The notes beneath the pieces were generated by a model, which was given only the letters and a program-made list of their open reading frames with translations, searched no databases and was not told the DNA's origin. The translations under genes and the position numbers were made by a program. Positions 1 through 8,869 of a stretch of 19,971 bases of DNA are shown here, one piece after another; the first letter of the stretch is position 1; the number at the start of each line of letters is the position of its first letter. This DNA is from CAITUY01 sp964611575 (GTDB taxonomy: Bacteria; Verrucomicrobiota; Kiritimatiellia; CAIKKV01; CAITUY01): contig CAZTAJ010000077.1 of the NCBI GenBank assembly GCA_964611575.1, positions 1 to 19,971 on the forward strand, read 5' to 3'.

Positions 1-49
1 TTCGGCCTTCCTCCCTTCCTTCCTCTACAGGCTTACCCTGGCGCGACAT
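1..49 (-). CDS. Possible 5' end of a further operon gene, cut by the window edge
   Basis: An ATG at 49-47 opens a reading frame that runs off the window, beginning MSRQGKPVEEGREEGR. It lies 19 bp after the stop of the GH94 gene, and AAGGA sits 7 bases before the ATG, so a co-transcribed next gene is plausible. The visible peptide is charged and low in complexity because the DNA is a GGAA/GGGA-rich tract, which could instead be the Shine-Dalgarno region of a gene starting outside the window. No function can be assigned. Confidence 0.3.
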   Translation of the reverse strand, partial: MSRQGKPVEEGREEGR

Positions 50-68
50 GGTTGTATCCTTACGTGCG

Positions 69-2375
69 TCAGGCGTGAATGATTCCGTCCCGCAGGGGCG
101 CGCCGTCCACGCGCACGTCGCCCGTTTTCCCGCCGTATTCGATCCGATAGGTGCGCCCGCGAAACGCCCGGCGGATGGAGACCTCCCCGAACGCCGAAGG
201 CAGGCAGGGACGGACCCGCAACCCGCCGAGCCCCGGTTGCAGGCCGAGCAGATACTGCGTGGCCGCAATGTACATCCAACTCGCCGTCCCGGAGAGCCAA
301 CTGATGCCGCCGCGACCGAAGTCCCGTCCCGCCGCCGGACCGTTGATGGAGGAATTGAAGACATAAGGCTCGCGCCGCCAGTGCGCCTGGCCCTCCTCCG
401 CCGCCGCGACGGCAGGCAGGATCTTCCGGTAGTACTCCCAGGCACGCTCCGGGCGACCCAACAGGCATTCCGCGATGACGGCCCACGTGTTGGCATGGCA
501 GAAGATGCCGCCGTTCTCACCGGTACCGGGACCGTTGCTCGTCAGCGGATCGTCCGGGTTCGGAATACCCGTGTAAGGCGGCGCCAGCAGCATCAGCCCG
601 CGCCGCGTGTCCAGACGCTCGCGCACCGCGTCCATCGCCTGGCGGCCGCGTCCGTCGCGCCCCACCCCGGAGATCACCGACCAAACCTGCGATTCGAGAT
701 AGATCTTTCCCTGCGGCCGCCGGTCGCTGCCGATGTTCATGCCGTTGCTCAGCAACAGCCGCCGGTACCAGGCCCCGTCCCAGACCGCATCGGTGTTCAA
801 CGCCTCCGTCATCTCGGCGGCCAGGCGCTCGCACCACTCGACATCCGACTGCCGCCCGAGTTGCGCCGCGTAATCGCGGAACAACCGCGCCGCATACACC
901 CACTGCATGCCCAGCATCACGCTCTCCGCGCGCTCATCATGGAAGATCGCCAGCGAGTCGTTCCAGTCGGCGTGCGCCAGCAGCGGCAGACCGTGCGGAC
1001 CGCGGCGGTCGTGAATGTATTTGAGCCCAACCAGGATGTGCTCGTAGACGGACCCTTCCCCGCCGTCCCGGTAGGGAATCCGCTCCTCGAAAAAGGACAG
1101 GTCGCCGGTTTCGTTGACGAGGTTGGCGACCGTGAAGATCGGCCAGACCGTGTTGTCGCTGCGCGCGGGATTGTCGACGATCGGCAGGTTGTTGAACGGA
1201 TAGAAAGCGAAACAACCGCGCCCGTCGCGGGACTGAACGCCGAAAATCAGCCGGATGCGCTCCCGCGCAAAGTCCGGGTCGAAGTTGGCCACGGCCAGCG
1301 CATCCTGCATGGTGTCCCGGTACCGCATGCCGTCCAGGCCCATGTGGTCGGTGGAAATATCGCGGGTGCGCTCCAGCGCCACCTGGCAGTTCAGGGGATT
1401 CCAGACATTGACCATGCGGTTAAGATTCGCGTCACCGGTAGCCACTTGGATGGCGCCGGTCTTGCGCTGCCAATAGTCGGCCAGCGTCGCACCGGCAGCG
1501 TCGAGCGTCGCGAGATCGGAGAACGTCTCCTTCAGTTTCGTCGCGGCGGACCAGTCGTCGGCCACCCCCAGCACATAGGCCATTTCCTTGACGCCGCCGG
1601 CAGGCAGTTCCAGGTCCGTTCCCAAAACACCGCATCCGTGCCCACCGCCGCCGGCGAGTTGCGACCCGGTGAACCCGCGCCCGGTCAGGGCGGCCGGCCG
1701 TTCCAGCGACCCTTCCGGGCCGCAGAATGCGTCACGGGCGCATTCGTAACCCGTCACGGGCGCCGTACAGGTCAGAAAGATGGCCGGCGTGAAGGGGGCC
1801 TGAAAGGCGTGATAGATGTATTTGATCCACCGGGCCGCCGGGTCGCATTCGAAGCCCACCTGGTTCTTCAGGTAACACCACCAGGTTTCCCGCATGAATT
1901 CCAGCAGGCTGAACTCCAGATAACTGCAGATCGTCAGCCGCTTCGGCGCGCTCGTGAGATTCCGCAGGCTGATCCGCCAGACCATGATGTCGGCCTGCGG
2001 CGGGATGAAATAGCGGACCTCCGCCTCGACGCCGTCACGTCGGCCAATAAAACGCGTGTAGCCGAGCCCGTGCCGACATTCGTAGAACTCCAGCTTCGTA
2101 CCCGTCGGCGCCATGTGCGGATTCCACAGCGCGCCGGTCTCCCGGTCCTTCACGTACACATAGAACCCCGGCCGGTCCGGTGGTGTGGCCAGATAATGAT
2201 ACCGGCTGATCCGCCGGGTCTGCGGGTCGCGGTAGAAAGTCAATCCGCCGGCCTGCTGGCTGATGAACGCCGTCAGGCGCGTGTTGCCGAGATAGTTGAT
2301 CCAGGGCGCCGGCGTGAACGGATCCGTGATGACGTATTCCCGCTTCGCATCGTCGAAATGCCCGTATTCATGCAT
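69..2375 (-). CDS. GH94 family glycoside phosphorylase (cellobiose/chitobiose phosphorylase-like)
   Basis: This 768-residue protein matches the GH94 (former GT36) plan: an N-terminal beta-sandwich (about 1-300), a helical linker, an (alpha/alpha)6 barrel (about 320-710) and a C-terminal beta-sheet tail. Landmarks are RYRDTMQD near 351-358, HADWND at 468-473 (the DWND segment holds the general-acid aspartate in this family), NGGIFCHANTW at 621-631, SSINGP at 675-680 and GTASWMY at 696-702. The family cleaves a beta-linked disaccharide with inorganic phosphate, giving a sugar 1-phosphate and saving ATP. There is no signal peptide, so it should act in the cytoplasm. The ATG is 11 bp after the upstream stop, with GAGGTG in between, so it is translated as part of the operon. 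The exact disaccharide (cellobiose, chitobiose, cellobionate or another) cannot be read from the sequence alone. Confidence 0.9.
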   Translation of the reverse strand: MHEYGHFDDAKREYVITDPFTPAPWINYLGNTRLTAFISQQAGGLTFYRDPQTRRISRYHYLATPPDRPGFYVYVKDRETGALWNPHMAPTGTKLEFYECRHGLGYTRFIGRRDGVEAEVRYFIPPQADIMVWRISLRNLTSAPKRLTICSYLEFSLLEFMRETWWCYLKNQVGFECDPAARWIKYIYHAFQAPFTPAIFLTCTAPVTGYECARDAFCGPEGSLERPAALTGRGFTGSQLAGGGGHGCGVLGTDLELPAGGVKEMAYVLGVADDWSAATKLKETFSDLATLDAAGATLADYWQRKTGAIQVATGDANLNRMVNVWNPLNCQVALERTRDISTDHMGLDGMRYRDTMQDALAVANFDPDFARERIRLIFGVQSRDGRGCFAFYPFNNLPIVDNPARSDNTVWPIFTVANLVNETGDLSFFEERIPYRDGGEGSVYEHILVGLKYIHDRRGPHGLPLLAHADWNDSLAIFHDERAESVMLGMQWVYAARLFRDYAAQLGRQSDVEWCERLAAEMTEALNTDAVWDGAWYRRLLLSNGMNIGSDRRPQGKIYLESQVWSVISGVGRDGRGRQAMDAVRERLDTRRGLMLLAPPYTGIPNPDDPLTSNGPGTGENGGIFCHANTWAVIAECLLGRPERAWEYYRKILPAVAAAEEGQAHWRREPYVFNSSINGPAAGRDFGRGGISWLSGTASWMYIAATQYLLGLQPGLGGLRVRPCLPSAFGEVSIRRAFRGRTYRIEYGGKTGDVRVDGAPLRDGIIHA

Positions 2376-2386
2376 GACACACCTCG

Positions 2387-4390
2387 TCAGTTACTCGTCA
2401 TCCGATTGGCCCCCACCCTGGCCAGGGCTCCACGCAGGGCGAAGGCCACACACCAGGCGGTGGAAAAGCCGGACATGTTGCCATGGTTGCGGAAGTGCGG
2501 TCCCGTATCCCAGGCGGCTTTGCGGGGGTCGGCTTCGTAACGGTGGACCGAGTTGCCCAGGCACGACCAATCCATGAAATAGAACTGCTCGGTCACCATG
2601 CCCTCGAAGCCGTTGAAATGGCCGTCTTCCATGCTGACCAGTTGCGCGATGAAACACCAATGGTCGTCGGCCAGTTCCGCCCAGCGGGCGTCCCCGGTCC
2701 ATTCGGACAACCGAAGCAGGGCATCCTCGGCATCCACGCCGTAGACGTGCAGGTGGTTGTTCCGGCTGGAAGCCAGGTCGCCGCCGTGGCTGCGCAGGTT
2801 GTACGCGCCGATGAGGGTCCGCGGCGACAGCCGCACGTTGAACGCGCGCCGCCACAGGTACAGCCAGCGGGCGGCCGTCTGCAGCGTCGCCAAGTCCTCC
2901 GGGCGCCCGTACTGCGCATGCAAATCCGCATAGACATTAATGGCGATGTAAACGTCCTCGCTCGTGCTGCTCTCGCCGACATCTTCCGGCGCGCCATACA
3001 GCAAACCGCTGTCCACCGCGGGGCGATAAGCATCCGCACAGCGCCGGATCAGGTCGCGATCGCTCCACAAGCCCAGGCGATCCAACAGCGTCCAGATCGA
3101 GATCCAGATCATGGCCGCCGTGCCCGCCAACGATTGGACCTCGCCGCTGACGGCGTCGACCGACAGCGGCAGGATCGGGTTCCGGCGGGCAAACCCGGCC
3201 ACGAGTTCCGCCTGCCGCAGAATGTCGGCCTGCAGCGCGGCGCGGAAAGGCAGCCGGTCGCCGTGTTTCGCCACCACCCGCAGCGCGCGCAGGACCGCAT
3301 CGCCCGTGGTGCGCAGATGAATATGGCGCCGGTTGGCCAGCCAGCCGCCGTCCCATCCGTTGAACTGACCGCCGTCAAACAGCGAGGCCATGGGACTGCC
3401 GTCGGCCTTGCGGCTTTGCGGCACGTAGCGCGACCACCAGAACCCCGAGGGCGAGGTGGCCGTCGGCGCCAACCGCGTCCAACTGTCCGCCACGGCATCC
3501 CAGGCGGCCCGGTCGTCGCAGCGGGCTGCATAGTCCAGCAGCGGTTCGAACACCACCCACCCGCTGACCCACCCCAGGTGCATCTGCGCCTGGTCCAGCG
3601 TGCAGTTCGAGCCTTCGGCGATCTGCTGACCGATCCGGTCGTAGGCCACGGCGTACTTGAATGTCTGCAGCGCCGGTTCATGATGCCAGTTCATCAGCCC
3701 GTTTCGGGTCGCGCGCGAAACGGCGGCGGCATCCGGGGCGGATGCGTCCCCTCGCGCCTCGTCGCGTTGCTCGTGGTAGCGGTCCGCCAGGAACGTCAAC
3801 AAGGCCGCCCGCGCGCCGGGCAGGACATGGAGACGATAGGCCCACGTCAAAGTCTCACCTGCCGCAAGCCGGCAGGTCTCGACACGCGCCTCGGTATAGT
3901 CCGTCCCCACGTGCCGGTAGGGCTCCTCCGCGGGCGGCACGGCGCAGTCCAGAAACGCCCTGCCCTTTTCATAGGCGAATCCCAGCGAGACAGCCAGGCT
4001 CTCGCCGGTGGCGCGGCGGACATAGGGCGCCACTTCGAGGATATGCCAGCGTTGACCATCATGGCAGGCCGCCAGGGATTGCGAAAGGCGCGCCACATGG
4101 AACTGCCAGAAGGCACTCACGAACCGCGCGGGCTTGGTGCAGGCCGGATCGAAGCGCGGGTAGAGCAGAGGGCTCGTGTCCTGCCGGTTGTCGCCCCAGA
4201 ACAGGCCCGGCAGGCACCAGAAGGGATTATTGACCGGACCCAGCGACCAGCGGCCGCGCGCATTGCCGTCCCCTGCCGCCGTGGCACGGAAATCGACACG
4301 CCGCCAGCCCTCCGCGTCCGGGGGCGTCTCGCACAGATCGACCGGCCAGCCGTGGGTCCAAGTCAGACCCGACACGCTGCCCGCCGTCAT
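2387..4390 (-). CDS. Uncharacterised six-hairpin-glycosidase-like protein
   Basis: A 667-residue protein with no signal peptide. The N-terminal 220 residues look beta-rich (many W/F/Y, such as the NNPFWCLPGLFWGDNRQDTS segment). The rest is helical, with repeated aromatic and acidic motifs such as GFWWSRYVPQSR, SLFDGGQFNGWDGGW and NHLHVYGVDAEDALLRL, as in (alpha/alpha)6 glycosidases and lyases. I do not recognise a named GH family. The start is well supported: the ATG overlaps the acetyltransferase stop (ATGA), and GGAAG lies 6 bases upstream. The GH94 gene follows after 11 bp, so the two products are probably made together and may act on the same glycan. The glycosidase role is inferred from fold-like features and context; a non-catalytic or lyase role is possible. 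Confidence 0.6.
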   Translation of the reverse strand: MTAGSVSGLTWTHGWPVDLCETPPDAEGWRRVDFRATAAGDGNARGRWSLGPVNNPFWCLPGLFWGDNRQDTSPLLYPRFDPACTKPARFVSAFWQFHVARLSQSLAACHDGQRWHILEVAPYVRRATGESLAVSLGFAYEKGRAFLDCAVPPAEEPYRHVGTDYTEARVETCRLAAGETLTWAYRLHVLPGARAALLTFLADRYHEQRDEARGDASAPDAAAVSRATRNGLMNWHHEPALQTFKYAVAYDRIGQQIAEGSNCTLDQAQMHLGWVSGWVVFEPLLDYAARCDDRAAWDAVADSWTRLAPTATSPSGFWWSRYVPQSRKADGSPMASLFDGGQFNGWDGGWLANRRHIHLRTTGDAVLRALRVVAKHGDRLPFRAALQADILRQAELVAGFARRNPILPLSVDAVSGEVQSLAGTAAMIWISIWTLLDRLGLWSDRDLIRRCADAYRPAVDSGLLYGAPEDVGESSTSEDVYIAINVYADLHAQYGRPEDLATLQTAARWLYLWRRAFNVRLSPRTLIGAYNLRSHGGDLASSRNNHLHVYGVDAEDALLRLSEWTGDARWAELADDHWCFIAQLVSMEDGHFNGFEGMVTEQFYFMDWSCLGNSVHRYEADPRKAAWDTGPHFRNHGNMSGFSTAWCVAFALRGALARVGANRMTSN

Positions 4391-4953
4391 TTCAGCTTCC
4401 GGATGAACTTCGCCGGATTCCCGCCCCAGATCTCGCCGTCCGGGATGCTCTTGGCCACCACCGCGCCGGCGGCAACGACGGAAGCCGTGCCAATCGTCAC
4501 GCCCTTGAGAATGATCGCCTCCGTCCCGATGAACGCGTCGTCCCCGATCCGGACGGGCCGGTGGGGAATGTTGACGTTCCGGCGCCGTTCATCCGGATCG
4601 AGCGGGTGGAAGTCCGTGTCCATGACCTTGCAGCCCGCGCCCAGGCTGACGTACTTGCCGATGGACACGTGTTCGTAGGCCGCAATCATCACGTTGGACA
4701 TGCCCGTGTTGTCGTCAATCTCGATCAGGGCATTCGGGCCCTTGAAGCAGAACACCGTCCGCACGCCGCCGACCGGGTTGGCATCCATGCTGGAGTTGAT
4801 GACCACACCCTTGCCCAGGCGGATACGTCCGCTCATGTCGCCCGCAAAATCGGCGATCCAGAGCCGTCCGTTGATCACCGGCATTTCCACGTACTCGACC
4901 TTGAAGCGTTCCAGCATCCGCTTGTTGTATTCCGCATCGCTCTTTGTGCTCAT
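4387..4953 (-). CDS. Hexapeptide-repeat (left-handed beta-helix) acetyltransferase, maltose/galactoside O-acetyltransferase-like
   Basis: The 188-residue protein carries the imperfect hexapeptide repeats of the LbetaH superfamily (for example VSIGKYVSLGAGCKV, VRIGDDAFIGTEAIILKGVTIGTASVVAAGAVV) and ends in GGNPAKFIRKLK, as LacA/Maa/NodL-like acetyltransferases do. MDTDFHPLDP places the likely catalytic histidine at residue 116. It should transfer an acetyl group from acetyl-CoA to a sugar hydroxyl in the cytoplasm, as a homotrimer. AAGGAG lies 8 bases before the ATG. It heads the last three-gene block and overlaps the next gene by 4 bp. The acceptor is unknown; it may acetylate sugars released by the neighbouring hydrolases, or act in surface-polysaccharide synthesis. 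Confidence 0.87.
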   Translation of the reverse strand: MSTKSDAEYNKRMLERFKVEYVEMPVINGRLWIADFAGDMSGRIRLGKGVVINSSMDANPVGGVRTVFCFKGPNALIEIDDNTGMSNVMIAAYEHVSIGKYVSLGAGCKVMDTDFHPLDPDERRRNVNIPHRPVRIGDDAFIGTEAIILKGVTIGTASVVAAGAVVAKSIPDGEIWGGNPAKFIRKLK

Positions 4954-5108
4954 AGACTGTCTCCTTCACGAGGTCATGGCCTCACATAACACATTCAGCC
5001 TGCAACCCGTCTACTCCATCAGCCCTTATCTGACAGAGTAATGCCAGCCGAAGAACAATTCATACCATCTTCTTCATGGCATCAGTTTCCTTTTTCCTGT
5101 TGACGACA
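4954..5108. other. 155-bp intergenic gap inside the operon
   Basis: This is one of the two longest non-coding gaps in the minus-strand gene series. Apart from the AAGGAG site of the acetyltransferase gene I see no hairpin followed by a T-run and no convincing -35/-10 pair on the minus strand. It may hold a weak internal promoter for the acetyltransferase-GH94 block, but the sequence does not show one clearly. Confidence 0.4.
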
Positions 5109-6743
5109 TCATTCCATTCCGGCTGTCCTTCTCAGCGCGGCCAGTTTCTGCTTGTAGATGGCGGGGTCGAGACCTGCGGTGTGCTTCGGGTCATAGATGA
5201 CGGCCGGCAGGGCGGCAATGGCGGCCTTGATCTGCTCTTTGGACGCGCCGGCGGCCTGCAGCGTCTCGACCTCGCGCACGCCCTTGAGGAAGGCCAGCAT
5301 CTGGCGGATGGCTTCAAGATGCGCGTTGAGCTCGCCCAGGTATTCCTCCGGCTCCATGGTAACCGGCCAGGCGGTCCTGAAGCCGGGAGCCAGTTTGACA
5401 CTCTTCATCCCTGCGATGGCTTGGTCCACGGCTCTGCTAGTTTCGTCCAGCCAGGTGGCGGGCAGCGGGCGGCGGTTCTTCTGCCAGTCGGCCGGCGGCG
5501 CGACCGCGTCCTCGACGCGGGCACTGTAGAGCAGGCTGCGGGTGCGGGCCTGTTCGATGGCGCGCAGCGCGGTGGCCACAGCGGGGGCGTTGGCCTCGCC
5601 CACGAACCCTTGGCAGAACTGGTCCAGCAGGGTCCCGGCGTCCAATGTCGGATCCTGCATCAGCTTTCCCGCCACATAGAGGTTCTGCATATTCAGGCCA
5701 GGGAAGTTGTCGTCGAGACTGTGCCAGGCCAGTTGCGTGGATGTCTGAGGCGGCAGGCTGCGGAAATATTTCTGCAGGACGGCCGTGCGGACGTGCAGCG
5801 CGGGGTTGATCTCGTTGTCGGCGGTGTACCAGCCCCAGACCCCGGTCTGTCGGCCGGCGGCGGCAATGCCCTCGATCTCGGCCGCCTTGAGCTCACCGGC
5901 AAAGTCGAGGTTGTCGCCGTCGGCGCCGTAGTTCATTAGGCCGAGAACAACATCGGAATTCTTGTCGAGTTTGGGATGGGCGGCCAATTTGACCGAACCT
6001 TCATAGCCGGGCCACTTCTTGCCGGGCTGCATGAACCAAGTGCTGAGTGCCCCCCGAATCCTCGGGTTCTTCTCACGGTAGATGCCCATAATTGCGTTGT
6101 GCATTTCGACCACGGTGTCGATGGTGCACTCTTTGCAGTGCCGATGGCTATAGCCGGGATCGACCCAGTGGGTGACGATGCGATCAGCCAGCGGAGCAAA
6201 ATCCTTCGCCTGCTCTCGATACCAGGTCAGCAGCCTGGCACGGTCTTCGGGCTTGTGCCAATCGAGTTCCGCGACCTGCTGTCCACTTGCGGGCAGGCTG
6301 GGGTCGGCTATGGCCGAGCCCCAGACGAACTGCGCCGTGGACATTCCCAGTTCCCGAGCGGTCTTCAACATGAAGCGTTGCCGGGCGCTCCAACTTTCCA
6401 TATCCGCCCCGCACCAGAGCGCCACGGTCGGCACGGTGACCTGGATCGAGTTGAAACCAAAGGCCTTGAGCATCTCGATATGCCGACGCAGTCGCGCCTC
6501 CGACCAGAAGGGAATGAACATCCGGTGTCGCAGTTCCAGCGGCATGTCGGTCTTGACCCAGCCGCCCCACGGGGTTGAGGAAATGATTTCACGGGTGCAA
6601 ATCAATGGTTGCTTCTTCATATTGGTCTCCGTGCCTGCCTTGAGCACAGTCTGTGTCTTGTTTATTTCCAGCCCCGCGCCCAGCTCGGAATTCAGTCCGG
6701 CACCGATGAGTAACGCGGCCGCCAGTGTGATCCTCTTTTGCAT
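5109..6743 (-). CDS. TIM-barrel glycosidase-like protein with a Cys-x-x-Cys motif, possibly secreted (DUF4838/GH67-like)
   Basis: 544 residues from the ATG at 6743, which has AAGGAG 7 bases upstream; the frame is open further upstream but lacks such support. The start MQKRITLAAALLIGAG resembles a weak signal peptide. The middle reads like alternating strands and helices of a (beta/alpha)8 barrel (MFIPFWSEARLRRHIEMLK, FGFNSIQVTVP, DRIVTHWVDPG), with HRHCKEC near 201-206 and a C-terminal helical part (NLYVAGKLMQDPTLDAGTLLDQFC) like the tail of alpha-glucuronidase or DUF4838-type proteins. A second in-frame ATG at 6620 has its own GGAG site. The fold suggests sugar hydrolysis, but no family signature fixes the substrate. 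The protein from 12430-14244 has a similar layout and may be a distant paralogue. Confidence 0.6.
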   Translation of the reverse strand: MQKRITLAAALLIGAGLNSELGAGLEINKTQTVLKAGTETNMKKQPLICTREIISSTPWGGWVKTDMPLELRHRMFIPFWSEARLRRHIEMLKAFGFNSIQVTVPTVALWCGADMESWSARQRFMLKTARELGMSTAQFVWGSAIADPSLPASGQQVAELDWHKPEDRARLLTWYREQAKDFAPLADRIVTHWVDPGYSHRHCKECTIDTVVEMHNAIMGIYREKNPRIRGALSTWFMQPGKKWPGYEGSVKLAAHPKLDKNSDVVLGLMNYGADGDNLDFAGELKAAEIEGIAAAGRQTGVWGWYTADNEINPALHVRTAVLQKYFRSLPPQTSTQLAWHSLDDNFPGLNMQNLYVAGKLMQDPTLDAGTLLDQFCQGFVGEANAPAVATALRAIEQARTRSLLYSARVEDAVAPPADWQKNRRPLPATWLDETSRAVDQAIAGMKSVKLAPGFRTAWPVTMEPEEYLGELNAHLEAIRQMLAFLKGVREVETLQAAGASKEQIKAAIAALPAVIYDPKHTAGLDPAIYKQKLAALRRTAGME

Positions 6744-6780
6744 GCTGATTCTCCTTCGTTCATCATGCGATCGATTCGCC

Positions 6781-7569
6781 TCAACCCTGCTCCGGAAAGT
6801 CCCCCGCGTAGCGCTTGAGCAATGCGGGCACATCGTTCTCAACCATATAGATCCTGCCCCGGATGGTCTTCGTCTCGCCGGCTTTCAGCCCGCCGATGCG
6901 GAAGTCCGAGTGAATGCACTGAATGATGCCCTGGAAAAGTTCCTGGTATGGCGCCCATGCCGTGGCCAGGATCATGCGCTCATCCCCCGAAAAACAGCCG
7001 ATTAACCCGTTGCTCGGGACCACCGTACTCAGCGGTCGGGGGTTCACATCCGTCCTGGGGACGTGGCGCGGGCACCACACTTGCCCGGGCATGTAGCGCG
7101 CCACGGTATTCCAGACCGGCAACGGCATTCGAGCCAGTTGCCCCTCGACGAACAGGAAACACCGCTTCAGGTACTCGTACCGGCCCACGCTGTCGTCCCC
7201 CAAACCCGTGAACGCGCCAACGCGAATACAGGGCTGCGCCCAATGAACGTGGGATTCCTGTCGGGTGGGATTATGCGCCGTGAGTTCGAAAGTGACCTCG
7301 TCCTTCCCCGCCGTCACCACATGCGACACCGAGGTCCCGTCTGCAATCCTCGATTCGAGACACACCCGTGTGCCCCCCTCATCCGCCGAAACCAGCCGGG
7401 TCTCATGGGGAATCACCGTTTCATCCCAAACACGATCCTGCGACTGGGCCCGGCAGAACGCCTCAAGATAGGTGACGTTGATGTGGGGGACAGCGAGGCG
7501 TTCATCCCGGATTGACAGGACATTGCCGGCCCAGGCGATGCGCAGTCCCGCTGTTTTCGACATCTTCAT
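6781..7569 (-). CDS. Conserved-looking protein of unknown function, beta-rich
   Basis: The 262-residue product has no signal peptide or membrane segment. It looks like a mostly beta protein with many short strands (THVTYLEAFC-like start region, DEVTFELTAHNPTRQESHVHWAQPCIRVG in the middle, KAGETKTIRGRIYMVENDVPALLKRY at the end). The final strand-helix resembles the closing part of galactose-mutarotase-like or carbohydrate-binding beta-sandwiches; that comparison is only an inference. It lies 15 bp after the GH29 stop and 37 bp before the next start, clearly within the operon. The ribosome-binding site is weak (GAG about 5 bases before the ATG), and a second ATG two codons later (7563) is also possible. 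A role in sugar binding or epimerisation in the same pathway is plausible but unproven. Confidence 0.6.
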   Translation of the reverse strand: MKMSKTAGLRIAWAGNVLSIRDERLAVPHINVTYLEAFCRAQSQDRVWDETVIPHETRLVSADEGGTRVCLESRIADGTSVSHVVTAGKDEVTFELTAHNPTRQESHVHWAQPCIRVGAFTGLGDDSVGRYEYLKRCFLFVEGQLARMPLPVWNTVARYMPGQVWCPRHVPRTDVNPRPLSTVVPSNGLIGCFSGDERMILATAWAPYQELFQGIIQCIHSDFRIGGLKAGETKTIRGRIYMVENDVPALLKRYAGDFPEQG

Positions 7570-7584
7570 TCGCTCTTGCGCGTT

Positions 7585-8865
7585 CTAGTGCTGGATGTCC
7601 GAGGGAGCGGGATCGTAGTGCGGATGCGGCACCTTCGGGATGCGCAAGCCTCCACTCTGGTACAGGGCCGGGGCGCGATCGCACTCGATTCGCAGCACGG
7701 GGCACAGGGGATCGGGCGGGGTGTCGGGCAGGCCGCTCAACGTGACGCGGGTGCCTTCCTGCTTGAAGGCGACCGGCCGGCCGCTCGTCCCAAGCACCTG
7801 CACGCTCTTCACTTTCGCCTGCATACCGCCGAACGTAAGGACGCTGCCCGGCCACCGCCGGACCAGCAGGTGCAGGCAGTTCTCGCGCACCGTAAAGGTG
7901 CCGTGCGAACACCAGTCGCCGCGGTGATTGCCGCGCACATACGCATCGTAGGTGAACAGTTCCGTGCCGTAGATGGCCTCGCCGCCGCACCGTTTCAGCC
8001 ACGCCCCGACGGTCTCCAGCACCCGCACGGACTCCTCCGGCACGGATCCATCGCCGTGCGGGCCGATGTTCAGCAACAGGTTGCCGCGGCCCTGCGCGGC
8101 TGAGGCCAGCAAGTCGACGACCTGCGTGGGCGACTTCCATTCGTGATCGCCGCCGTTAAAACCCCAACTATGATTCAGCGTCATGCAGGCTTCCCAGGGC
8201 CGCCAGGGATGCGGCGCGCCCATGTGCCCCTCGGGCGTAGCGAAATCGCCCGGCAATGCATTGCGGCCATTGAACAGGATGTGGGGTTGAATCGCGCTCA
8301 CCATCGCGTTCATGCGCTCGCCCTGCCAGCCCTCGGCATTGAAGGGCCACCAGCCGTCGTACCAGAGCACGTCGATCGGGTTGAACTTCGTGACCAGTTC
8401 GCGCAGCCGCGCAAAGGTGTTCTCGGTGCACTGCGCATACGCGGCCTTGTCCTCCAACGCCGCCACCTGGTCGGGCTGGTCGTGCCAGTTGTTGAGGCTG
8501 TGATAGAGGCCGATGCGCAAGCCGCGCTTGCGGGCCGCCGTCACCAGTTCCGCCACCAGGTCGCGGCGCGCAGCCGTCTTCACCGTGTTGAACGGGCTCA
8601 AGGCGGTGTCATACAGGCGGAACCCTTCGTGGTGCATGGTCGTCAGCACCACGTAGCGCATGCCGGCGCGGACGGCCAGGTCGCACAGCGCATCCGCGTC
8701 AAACTTCTGGGCCGTGAAACGGTCGGCCAGCGCCGTGTACTCCGCCATCGGGATCTCTTCACGATTCCAGACCCACTCGCCCCGCCCCAGCAGGGAGTAG
8801 AGACCATAGTGGATGAACATTCCATAACGGGCTTCGGCGAACCAGTCGAGTTTCTTCGATTGCAT
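7585..8865 (-). CDS. GH29 alpha-L-fucosidase
   Basis: From the ATG at 8865 this is a 426-residue GH29 enzyme, which releases L-fucose from fucosylated glycans with retention of configuration. Signatures are WFAEARYGMFIHYGLYS at the N-terminus, TTMHHEGF (His pair at residues 78-79), FNPIDVLWYDGWWPF with the nucleophile aspartate at residue 170, and GNLLLNIGPHGDGSVPE. The length covers the catalytic barrel plus a short C-terminal beta domain. No signal peptide is present, so it probably acts in the cytoplasm on imported oligosaccharides. The start was chosen because GGAGAGAG, which overlaps the end of the preceding gene, lies at a good distance and the ATG is 4 bases after that gene's TAA; the frame continues to a GTG at 8892 that would overlap it. 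Fucose preference (alpha-1,2, 1,3/4 or 1,6) is not determined. Confidence 0.94.
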   Translation of the reverse strand: MQSKKLDWFAEARYGMFIHYGLYSLLGRGEWVWNREEIPMAEYTALADRFTAQKFDADALCDLAVRAGMRYVVLTTMHHEGFRLYDTALSPFNTVKTAARRDLVAELVTAARKRGLRIGLYHSLNNWHDQPDQVAALEDKAAYAQCTENTFARLRELVTKFNPIDVLWYDGWWPFNAEGWQGERMNAMVSAIQPHILFNGRNALPGDFATPEGHMGAPHPWRPWEACMTLNHSWGFNGGDHEWKSPTQVVDLLASAAQGRGNLLLNIGPHGDGSVPEESVRVLETVGAWLKRCGGEAIYGTELFTYDAYVRGNHRGDWCSHGTFTVRENCLHLLVRRWPGSVLTFGGMQAKVKSVQVLGTSGRPVAFKQEGTRVTLSGLPDTPPDPLCPVLRIECDRAPALYQSGGLRIPKVPHPHYDPAPSDIQH

Positions 8866-8869
8866 GATG

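Noticed and set aside
48..2540. Long plus-strand open frame (830 codons) opposite the GH94 gene
   Set aside because: It is antisense to a clear GH94 gene, its translation is rich in Arg/Pro/Gln/Val with no domain, and such frames arise from high third-position GC on the opposite strand.
2483..4678. Plus-strand open frame of 731 codons
   Set aside because: It is a shadow of the 667-residue protein and acetyltransferase; low-complexity R/Q/A/V composition and no supported start.
4954..5108. Small open frame ATGAAGAAGATGGTATGA as a leader peptide
   Set aside because: Only five codons, with no hairpin or regulatory codon run after it.
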